DNA from: Lasiosphaeria ovina
Taxonomy: Eukaryota; Ascomycota; Sordariomycetes; Sordariales; Lasiosphaeriaceae
DNA length: 64,000 bases
NCBI GenBank assembly: GCA_033439765.1
Contig: JAULSN010000002.1
Coordinates: 3,286,001 to 3,350,000 of the forward strand
Direction: 5' to 3'
Made by a program: the position numbers and the translations under genes. The notes under the pieces are model-generated. The model was not told the origin of the DNA. It saw only the letters and a program-made list of their open reading frames with translations, and made no database searches. The first letter of the stretch is position 1. Every line of letters begins with the position of its first letter. This document shows, piece after piece, positions 56,241 to 64,000 of the stretch.

Positions 56241-58334
56241 TTAAACCATTCGCTCGGTCGGCTTCCCCAGATCCATACCCTCACCCTTCATAAGCCCCTG
56301 GACATAGCATTCTCCGAGGTAATAATGGCAGTCTTCTCCCTCCGCGGGCGAGGGGGCAGGTCTGAGGACAAACAGGGCCGAGCCGCCATGAAGCAAGCAG
56401 ATGCTGTCGCCCTCCTCCAGCTGCTGCGGCCCGCTCCCGATGCGCCCGCTGCTGGTGACAAAGAACCGCTTGTCCCGCCACCCGAATCTCTGCGTGACGT
56501 AGGCAAACCGCTGCGTCGCCTCGCGATCTTGCAAGCGGATGCACCGCAGGATGAGCGCCACTGTCTTGTTGACGGCCTCGGTGTCGTTGGGGTGCACTCT
56601 CGCGAGACGCGCGCGCAGCGACTCTTGGAACTTTGGGTCCAGCGTGATGTTTTTCGGAGCTGGGCCGCTGGAAGCGGATCGGGCGTCTAATGCGACTTCG
56701 GCGAGCCGGTGGAATGCGCCGGAGCCCTGCATGTCGCTCGCCTTGTCCCCCAGCAGGTCCTGCATGAAGTTGTCGTTGATGAAGATTGCAAAGCGGAGGA
56801 GCAGCTCGTCTTGGTCGGCCGGCTGCGGCAGCCCGTTGTCGTTGATGGTTGAGCCGCCGGCAAAGGCGCACGCAAACGGCCGGATCAGGTCCGCCCCGTA
56901 GACTTTCTCCGCTGCCGCTGCCGCTGCCGCTGCCGCTGCCGCTGCGTGCTCGCACAGCAGGGCAAACGCCGCGACGATTCTCCGCCGCCATTCGTCGTCG
57001 AACTCGGTCCCTGTCTGGCCGATGACCTCGCTGGCCGCCTTGACTGTGTCCATCGAGAGGCCCGACACGGTTAGTGTCTTCCAGCCCCCTGCTACTGCTG
57101 CTCCCGGCCCCCCTTTCCACCGCGCGCGCCTCGCTTTTCCGAGATGTATCGAACCACTTAACCTCGGTAGTCGTCTCGGACGGGCGATCCAGCGCGGGGA
57201 CCTAGCGCGGGGGCCCGCCGTCGGCCGGCGAGGTCGGGTCGAGAGGGTGGAACGAGCTCAGGATTTCGAGGCTCTTGGACTGCTCGATGATGTGCCGCGT
57301 GATCTGGGCGTACACATGCGCCGCAGGCAACGAATAATCGACCTTGAGCGGGGCGGGGCGGGCTCGTTGACGATGCCGATCAGGGCGTACACCTTGTCTC
57401 TGGAGTCGGTCGCCTTGTGGTGCTCGGTCAGGCGCAGCATCAGCAGCCAGTCGACCGACGACTCGCGCCGCCATTTCGACTCCACAAGCGCCTGCACCCG
57501 CCCCAGCGACAGCTGCGGGCAAGACGGCTCCGCGTCGGGCTCGTACATCATGTTGAGCGCGGCGACGCAGTACCCGCTCTCGAAGGTCGACCACGGGATC
57601 CGCGTCGGCCCCCACCAGATGACGGCTTCCTTGGCGAAGACGGCCTCCTGGATGACCCAGGTGCGCTCGAAATAAGGGTTCGTCAGCATGGCCTGCAGCG
57701 CGGCCCACACCGGCGCCGCGCGCGGGGGCAGCCCGGCGGCGCGCAGCTGGTGGTCCTTGGGGAAGCGCGTCCACCCGGGGCTCCTGCGGATCGCGGCCAG
57801 CTTGGCCAGCAGCGCCCGGGCGTGCGGCGCCGACCCGGAGCCGTCGGGCCCCAGCCAGATCAGCACCGACGCCGCCTGCACGTAGATGTCCCGCATCATC
57901 TGCACCTGCTCGGACCGCTCGGCGACGTCGCCCTGGTTGATGCAGATCTGGTCGACCCACAGCGCCCGGCCGGCGATGCGCGTCGACGAGTATGACGTCG
58001 GTCCCGGCCGGAAGCGCCGGAGGATGGTGTCCAGGCTCGCCGTCACCATGATGACGCGCTTCTTCTTTTCTTCTCCTTCTCCTCCGCTCTGGACCAGCAG
58101 CGGCTGCGTCTGGCCGCCGGTGCCCCACACGTAGCTGAGCGCCTCGTACACCGGCGCTGCTGAGAGCGCGTGCGTCTCCAGCGTGCACGTAGGGATGTCG
58201 TCGTCGCTGGCCCCGAGCTGCAGTCGCAGGATGCGGAAATGCCCCGGCCCCGGCCCCGGCCCCGGCAGGGGTTCGTATTCGTATGCCGGCAGTTCCGTGT
58301 TCTTACCCCCTATTATAACAATGGTGGTTGACAT
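56241..58334 (-). pseudogene. HET-domain (heterokaryon incompatibility) gene with frameshifts and a nonsense codon
   Basis: The N-terminal HET domain is clear: YEALSYVWG, ALWVDQICINQGDVAERSEQ, MRDIYVQAASVLIWLG, RTWVIQEAVF and DKVYALIGIV, all in one frame from 58334. At about 57351-57365, inside GGGGC repeats, the family sequence jumps to another frame (VDYSLPAAHVYAQITRHI, SLEILSS). That frame meets a TAG at 57202-57204 where homologues have the W of a P-x-W-V-P motif. Coding similarity returns to the first frame near 57108-57113 (a C6 run on the + strand) and continues to WKTLTVSGLSMDTV and the C-terminal domain KRFFVTSSGRIGSG, LHGGSALFVLRP, GECYVQGLM. Neither jump can be a normal intron (too short). 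An alanine run from GCTGCC repeats lies near 56915-56945. Either the gene is dead or the assembly has errors in GC-rich repeats. Confidence 0.8.
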
Positions 58335-59060
58335 GGTTTGATAGGTATGGGGCGAGAGGTTCAGCCCGAGTTGGCACTTTATCTTGATAGATGACAGGAG
58401 GATTCAGCGGTTGAGGAGCCAAGGTTGAATGCAGTTATGTCGAGATCCCAACGGCCGCCGACGAAAGTCACGCGGGTTGGACGACTTTGGAAGACTAGAC
58501 TAGGCTGCGGCTGAACCTGGTTGGGCTGCTCGGGCATGCATGCTGCAGGCTGTACCACCACTCGTTGCCCATGCAAGAGCGAGTAGGCGGAGGAGAATTT
58601 GCCGACTTTGGCTACCTCCTGGCCCTCACTGGACCTCGGCGAATATGACATTTCTGATTAGGAATCTCTGTTTTGTGCGACGAATCTGGGCACACGAAAT
58701 TTCCTTCTTCGTACCTCGCCGACGTGACGTTGCTCACCTTGGCATAGGCTCGGCTCAGTCGCTGCTCAGGATTCGCTCAGGCTGGCTCACCTTTGCTCAC
58801 CCTAATTACCATTTTCGGCGGGCTGCGGCGCAGCCTGCGGATCGCTTCAACTCTAGCCGAGGGGGCCTAGAACTGGTCCCATATATAAATATGGCTAAAA
58901 TGTGCCACATTTTGAAACAGTCTTTATGCGTTCGCATTACTTTACCTAAGCGCTGGAGATCTCTGTTCTCCAAGTCTCGTACTTACACCTCCCACAAACG
59001 CTCCTCCGTTGTTCGATCTTGAACTCATTAGCATATCTCGACAGAACGCCACATTTCAGC
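58335..59060. other. Upstream region of the HET gene with helically spaced GCTCA repeats
   Basis: 726 bp between the HET pseudogene (leftward) and the DUF3435-like ORF (rightward). GCTCA occurs at 58732, 58753, 58764, 58775, 58785 and 58795, spaced 21, 11, 11, 10 and 10 bp. No gene is seen. Confidence 0.5.
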
Positions 59061-59527
59061 ATGGAACTGGGACCAAAGACATCAGATTTAGCAAATACAG
59101 TCATTGAAAGGGCTAAACGGAGAGGCCTTACAGCAAACCGCTCCAAGATCAACCCTCGGGCTGTTCGAAGGAATCTGAGGCCCAAGAGCAAAAAAGAATA
59201 TTTACAAGTATTTGCAGTGTGGCATTCGTAAGTTAAGATTGTGCAAGTCATTAATACCGAGATTTAACGTTCTTCAGATATGTAAACAAATATGGGCCTT
59301 CCGATCCTCGGGATATACAGGTAATAAAGCATTTCGCCGAAACACTAGGCCTCGGCATAAAAGGCAAGCTTGACGAAGAGCATAAACTACCAACTCCCTC
59401 GAGCCTGCGAGTTGCGATGCGCCGATTTTACAATGCATGTGAAAGACATTACAATCTGGAGATACCCTTGGGTATTAAACGGTCGATGGCACTAGTGAGT
59501 GGATGTTACGTCCTACACCCAGAATAG
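59061..59527 (+). CDS. DUF3435-like (fungal tyrosine recombinase) N-terminal fragment
   Basis: Two exons, 59061-59227 and 59278-59527, with a 50-nt intron, give 138 residues (MELGPKTSDLANTVIERAKR and so on). The second part, YLQVFAVWHSYVNKYG, VIKHFAETLGLGIKGKL and PSSLRVAMRRFYNACERHYN, resembles the helical N-terminal domain of fungal DUF3435 proteins. These are tyrosine recombinases found in crypton-like and Starship elements. The catalytic C-terminal half (R-H-R-Y residues) is absent. A GTGAGT at 59494 could be a further donor, but I find no continuing frame. It is best read as a remnant of a mobile element; the match is from pattern memory only. Confidence 0.42.
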
Positions 59528-60229
59528 GTTAAGACAAGTCGTAAGGTGGGATACCTAGGGTTGGGGGTGATCACAAGACCAAATGTTGAAGCTAGTCCTC
59601 TCAGACAAGCAGGCTGCAATAGCTTCACACAGAGGCTCTTGCTCTTCACGCTGGTAATACACTGTTCTTTGAGTCACTGCTCATCGTGCCTCACTTCCCA
59701 GCTTTGTTCTGTGTCTACTGAGGCAACGGCCTACAGTGAACAGTCCGCAGTGTACCCCGTCTGAGAGGGCTAGCTTCAACCTAGTTGTGTCAGATGCGGG
59801 CTGTCGAAAAGGGCAATAGGGGCAACCCACTCCATTATTCTCACTTGTGTACTTGCAATTCTCCGCCAATGCAAGGGTGGAGAGTGCAAGGAGAAGTTGC
59901 AGTGTTGCGGCGCGAGATATCAATGGAGCGTCTTGAAGTGTGGCAATTCCAAGTTGACACCGAAGGATGTGAGGAATATTCTCACTTATGTATCCCAGCA
60001 CAACTCGAACGGGAATACTGTCAATCAGGAAGACGTAGAGTCGTATTACTCGCCTCTGACAAGTTGTCTATTCAGCTAGATTAGCGTCAAGCTACTAACT
60101 ACAACATCCGGAACATAGCCACTTCCTCTCCGGGGGTGCGGGTAAGTCCACCAGTTTATCCACTCCTCCGCAAGTTTCTGAAGAATCCAGAAGCGAGATC
60201 ATCGCGTTGGAGACGAGCCTTCAAAATAC
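59528..60229. other. Intergenic region, possible decayed sequence
   Basis: 700 bp after the DUF3435-like fragment. Short frames such as 59897-60079 (60 codons, two Cys) may be remains of the same element but carry no recognisable motif. Confidence 0.4.
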
Positions 60230-63200
60230 CTAACCTCTGCGAATGCCCACATAAGCCAAATCATCGAAGAATTCCAACTCTGCTTCCTCCTCAGCCAACT
60301 TCGACCACGGGCTACTCTCTTCGGATCGCTTGCTGAATCTCAGCAGCTGATCGGACAGCGACGCTACCGCAAGGTCCCAGTTCCAACCCAAAACACCATC
60401 TTTGGGCCTTTCTGAAGCCTCGTGTAGACGGCCGACAACCTGAGCGAACGGTAAAGAATCTGGCGGTGGGGGAAGATTGAACATCCGACGCCATTCCTTT
60501 CGGCCTCTCTTCCCCCTCGTGTTATAGCCCATGCTCTTCTGGAGCTCGTACATCTGCTCCCTCGTCATACGGTGGATACCAGAGGGTGATGAATAAACAG
60601 TACCCAAGATCAATGCTGCGTCTACCATGCACTGGGCCTTAATAGTCCACGCATTTCCGTCCCAGTCCCGTGTTCTGTCCCACAGGTCCGAGGCAAGTTT
60701 GATGGCGAGGTCGTTGTCTCGTCCGATGTAATATGCCGTGGCCGCATAGTTGCTTAGGAACTGGAGCATGCGATCATCCGTCTGGTCGTAGTATCTCTGC
60801 TCCATCTCCGCGAGGACTTGCTTGTATTCTTCAAACAGTGTTTGCTGTCTGTCGATGCTGAGTGCTTTGTCGTCCCAGTGGTGATAGAAGTCGGCACGGG
60901 CACCCAGAATGAGTGGGTGAGTTCCACCAAGTCTTGTTGAGAGGCTGTCGGCTGTGCACTTGAAGGCCCGTTCGAGGGTATCTTTTGTCTCATCCTCCGA
61001 CTTTCCGTCCGTTTTGCCTCCTGTTATTTTCTTCATCCAGCTTTCCTTCATCTTCACCTCCTTATTTCTCTTCCTGTTCTCGGCCTTATTCCTCAAGATA
61101 TCATCCCTCGTTTCCTTGGTCTTCTCCTTCGTCTTGTCGTTCGCCTTCTCTTTCGCCTTCTCTTTTTTCTTTTCCTTCCTCTTTTGCTTCGTCTTTTTCT
61201 TTGCCTCCTCAGCTGCCATGTCTTTTTTCTCGATGGACCTAACTTGAAGCAGCCTCTCCAGTATCGGGACCATCCCGGAGAGGAGACTGGTGGAACTCTT
61301 TACTGCCACATCCAACAGCCCCTTGATACAGTGGTGGATGTAGACGTGGCCGTGTGCATTGCTACCCCAAACCTGAACGGAAATCCCCCGCAGATTTCTA
61401 CAGAGATTCCAAAATTGGACTAGCATATGAGGGCTGCAGGGTATCGTCGCAAACTCTGCCACAACTCGTTTGTCGAGAACTTCCCGGACAACAGCATCCA
61501 TGCGCTGCTGTCTCTTCGCTCTCGCAACCTTGTTCTTTTTCTTGGGGGTCTGCTGCACAGCTCGGCTGTTTTGAACGATGGGCAATACCGCCTGGCAGCG
61601 GTTAGACAGGTTCTTCCAATTCCATTCCGTCAAGTACTGACTCTCACACACTTCTGTCGATGTCGATGCTGCATCAAAGAACCCTTTGACGTAGTGGTCG
61701 ATGGAAAGGAACAGTCTTTCTTGGATCTCGTACTGAGCACCTAACAATGGGCGACTTGGCGCGACTGGCACCCATCGGGATGGAAGGGCGACTATGCCAT
61801 ACGCCTTGAATTTGGGTGCTGCTTTCTTTGGTCGGGTTCGGCGCCGATTTCGTGCATCAACACCGGCTGGTGCTGTGGTTTGGTGAGTTATGCACCTCCT
61901 CGAATCGTTGAGAATGCCGTCTGCTCTGTTCTGCGGTTGTTCCAAGCGCCCAACTCCCGCTCTGTTGCCACCAACATGACCAACAATAATTCTTCTAGAA
62001 TCGCTGGACACCTTATTCTTCCACAACTCTGGACGTTTATCGATTTGGCGGTTCAGTTGATCGATGCTGTCAGCTTCCGTTAGCATCAAGGGGCCTGAGT
62101 ATTTTGGACGAGGGGTGCCATACGATGGTTTTAAATCGTAGACATTTTTCAAGACAAGCTGACATTGTTCCAATGTGTTGTCGTCGGCCTTGTACAGCTT
62201 GCCAAGCTTTCTCGCTATCATCTCCCACGGACCAGGTGAATCTGGAGTTAAGTTGCCATGAACATCCACTACCTCAGATAGAGGTACCGTCACTGTGGCT
62301 TCAGGCAAGCGCGACTCAGCATTTGCGATCTGGTCGACGGAGACGAGCGCTTGAGCTAGGCTGACGACACCTTGAGCGCGTGGGCCAAGTTCTGCAGTGT
62401 AGCTCGGCAGCCCTAATGAATCCCAAACTCCTCCCTGGTTTGAGTACATGGGTGTTTCGGACGGCTCGGGAGTCATCATCGTAAAGGGAACCGACAGGTC
62501 TGCCTGGGAATGGCCTGATTCTGAACCGGGAAATGGTGGGTCGGGAACCAGCCATTGAGGAGTTGGTATTACAGAGGGCATAGTATTGCTAGGGAATAGT
62601 CCCGAACCATTGGGGAGAGGACCTGCTTCCTGAAGAAAGAATGAGCCCGGTGCCATCTGCGGGTCGACCACTTGACCTCTGCCAATCCCCGAGGACGTTG
62701 GCAATGGAGTGAAAGTGCCAAAGACCTCGGGGCGTTCAATCAGAGTGCTGGAGTGTTGTAAAGGCGTAGTAGAACTCGGGACAGCAGTCCACGGATTATC
62801 GCGATGAGGGTTCAGATGCATGCTTGGTGGTTCGGGAGATAGAACGCTTTCAAGTTCCCAGGCAGGGAGTCCTCGACCGTGAAGATCTGTCGGCAGGGCT
62901 GAGTCGTCGTATATACCCTGAACCGTAAGGAATTCTTCATTCTCCGCTTCGAGGAACTGATTGGTAGTCATGTTGATGGGGGGGGGGGGGGGTCTCGCGC
63001 CAGCTGCTCTTCGATGTGTCGACTCTTGGGAGGCCGGTGAAGTCGCGATGATCGAATACCCACTTGGCGATGCCAGTGCTGGCGTAATTGTGGGAGTGCT
63101 CAGGCTGTGCCCGCCCGATTTGTGGTAAGTCGCTTGTGGGTCAACTGTCGAATCCTTCAATGAAATTTCTGCCATGCTTGAGAGGGAAGGGTAAAGCTCC

Positions 63201-63244
63201 CACATCAACATCTGCAGCCGGGTCCAGCTTGCATATTTCGCCAT
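60230..63244 (-). CDS. Hypothetical 1004-residue lysine-rich protein
   Basis: One uninterrupted frame of 1004 codons. The first 300 residues are disordered and rich in Pro, Ser and Thr. Around 330-410 is a short folded-looking block (GPWEMIARKLGKLYKAD, SYGTPRPKYSGPLMLTEADS). Residues about 480-680 look globular (VALPSRWVPVAPSRPLLGAQ, FFDAASTSTEVCESQYLTEW). A very basic Lys/Glu stretch follows (EEAKKKTKQKRKEKKKEKAK, about 680-720), and then a helical C-terminal domain (YNTRGKRGRKEWRRMFNLPP near its end) that may be TPR-like. I do not recognise the family; Clr5-type fungal proteins are a weak candidate. The coding strand has a C14 run (62979-62992) coding PPPPP, so the first 91 codons depend on its length; the Met at 62972 just after it is an alternative start. 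Confidence 0.55.
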   Translation of the reverse strand: MAKYASWTRLQMLMWELYPSLSSMAEISLKDSTVDPQATYHKSGGHSLSTPTITPALASPSGYSIIATSPASQESTHRRAAGARPPPPPINMTTNQFLEAENEEFLTVQGIYDDSALPTDLHGRGLPAWELESVLSPEPPSMHLNPHRDNPWTAVPSSTTPLQHSSTLIERPEVFGTFTPLPTSSGIGRGQVVDPQMAPGSFFLQEAGPLPNGSGLFPSNTMPSVIPTPQWLVPDPPFPGSESGHSQADLSVPFTMMTPEPSETPMYSNQGGVWDSLGLPSYTAELGPRAQGVVSLAQALVSVDQIANAESRLPEATVTVPLSEVVDVHGNLTPDSPGPWEMIARKLGKLYKADDNTLEQCQLVLKNVYDLKPSYGTPRPKYSGPLMLTEADSIDQLNRQIDKRPELWKNKVSSDSRRIIVGHVGGNRAGVGRLEQPQNRADGILNDSRRCITHQTTAPAGVDARNRRRTRPKKAAPKFKAYGIVALPSRWVPVAPSRPLLGAQYEIQERLFLSIDHYVKGFFDAASTSTEVCESQYLTEWNWKNLSNRCQAVLPIVQNSRAVQQTPKKKNKVARAKRQQRMDAVVREVLDKRVVAEFATIPCSPHMLVQFWNLCRNLRGISVQVWGSNAHGHVYIHHCIKGLLDVAVKSSTSLLSGMVPILERLLQVRSIEKKDMAAEEAKKKTKQKRKEKKKEKAKEKANDKTKEKTKETRDDILRNKAENRKRNKEVKMKESWMKKITGGKTDGKSEDETKDTLERAFKCTADSLSTRLGGTHPLILGARADFYHHWDDKALSIDRQQTLFEEYKQVLAEMEQRYYDQTDDRMLQFLSNYAATAYYIGRDNDLAIKLASDLWDRTRDWDGNAWTIKAQCMVDAALILGTVYSSPSGIHRMTREQMYELQKSMGYNTRGKRGRKEWRRMFNLPPPPDSLPFAQVVGRLHEASERPKDGVLGWNWDLAVASLSDQLLRFSKRSEESSPWSKLAEEEAELEFFDDLAYVGIRRG
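62979..62992. repeat. G14 homopolymer inside the 1004-codon ORF
   Basis: Fourteen G on the + strand, read as a proline run on the coding strand, just upstream of the internal Met at 62972. Gain or loss of one base would cut off the N-terminal 85-90 residues from the rest. Confidence 0.85.
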
Positions 63245-64000
63245 GAACTTGGACGAATCTCAATTCTGCATGGCACGTAAGACGCGGCGAAAGATGTTGT
63301 GTTGCTCCACATTGTCGGGCAATTCGTCGACGGATCCCACACCCTCAATTTTCTGCAGACTTGGAGCAAAAAGAGGGCGAATGATGTTGCTGAATGAGGG
63401 CAGCACGAGCGGGGCTGGTGAAAAATGATACTGGCCAGTTCACTAAAGTGCGAAGTACAAATGCAATCCCCCCACGTCATTCTCTCACTGCATATGATAA
63501 CCCAATGACAGAGCAGCCGCAAAGAATCCCAGTCGCGTTTGGGCTCGATGGCTGGCTCGAGGCCTTCTCGGTGGCTGTGGCCCGCTTACACCTCTGCGAC
63601 CAATAGTTCTGTGTTTCAGTGCGGGATTTACTGCGGCCGACTCATACCAATGGGGTACCCAAGTGAGTGAGCTGTTTGGTGGCTGATGAAGTACTGACAT
63701 GTCAACGCGACTTCGTATACAATGTCCTCGATTGGTTTTGCGTGGGGTCCGAGATAAGCTGAGGCAGAAGCTCGAGTTCTCTCCCAGAGCATGGCGCACT
63801 TCTATAAAGTGGACTTTGGTGTTCACCACGACGATGTCTCCTCTGCCGGTCTTCGATGCCTTTCATCCATCCCAAAAAATTGGAATAGGAATCCTTCCAC
63901 AGGGCAGCCGAACCAGCGTCATTCTAGTCTCTTCCTTTCTCTTACGCTCGGACTCCTCGACACCAGTCAACACTGTCTCCACGGTTTACGCCCACTGCCA
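63245..64000. other. Window-edge region, nothing recognised
   Basis: The last 756 bp upstream of the lysine-rich ORF. A leftward 114-codon frame at 63485-63829 has no recognisable features. Confidence 0.5.

Noticed and set aside
57202..58188. 328-codon leftward frame overlapping the HET gene
   Set aside because: Most of it is an Arg/Ala-rich shadow of the HET frame in GC-rich DNA. Only the last 50 codons are real HET sequence, after the frameshift.

Overview
The window is nuclear DNA of a filamentous ascomycete (Pezizomycotina, most likely Sordariomycetes). Genes carry several short introns (about 45-160 nt, with GTAAGT/GTACGT-type donors, CTAAC-type branch sites and CAG/TAG/AAG acceptors). 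Intergenic DNA is long and rich in T, A and G tracts. The gene set includes fungus-specific families: a WOPR regulator, a HET-domain gene, an AcuF-type zinc finger protein, a DUF7580-type protein and a DUF3435-like recombinase piece. All gene models were built by hand from reading frames, splice signals and family conservation; there is no transcript evidence.

From 1 to 43.8 kb lies conserved housekeeping sequence. In order: methionine-salvage enolase-phosphatase E1 (+); 25S rRNA methyltransferase BMT2 (-), divergent from ribosomal protein uL23/L25 (+); mitochondrial Tim8 (-); a CorA-type Mg transporter (-); signal peptidase subunit SPC1 (+), convergent with the cullin-ligase RING protein Rbx1 (-); a PNRC/Edc1-like putative decapping cofactor (+); tyrosyl-DNA phosphodiesterase TDP1 (+); a gene-free stretch of about 5.5 kb; a WOPR (Wor1/Ryp1/Sge1) regulator (+); cardiolipin synthase (+); a 699-bp TIR element; mitochondrial tRNA-modifying MTO1 (-); mitochondrial SSB Rim1 (-), divergent from DNA ligase IV (+); uracil phosphoribosyltransferase (-), divergent from a two-domain fluoride exporter FEX (+). 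Four genes (Tim8, cardiolipin synthase, MTO1, Rim1) serve mitochondria and two (TDP1, LIG4) repair DNA breaks.

From 43.8 kb to the end the character changes to an accessory island. It holds a minisatellite-derived ORF, a large conserved protein of unknown function whose frame is crossed by a TAG, a DUF7580-type protein sharing a 474-bp divergent promoter with a multi-zinc-finger AcuF-type protein, AT-rich RIP-like DNA, a frameshifted HET-domain gene, a DUF3435-like (tyrosine recombinase) fragment and a lysine-rich 1004-codon ORF. HET and DUF7580-type genes are typical of fungal nonself-recognition loci, so this is the part most likely to hold a poorly described system. The strongest pointers are three CTGTACAG palindromes in the shared DUF7580/AcuF promoter and six helically spaced GCTCA pentamers upstream of the HET gene.
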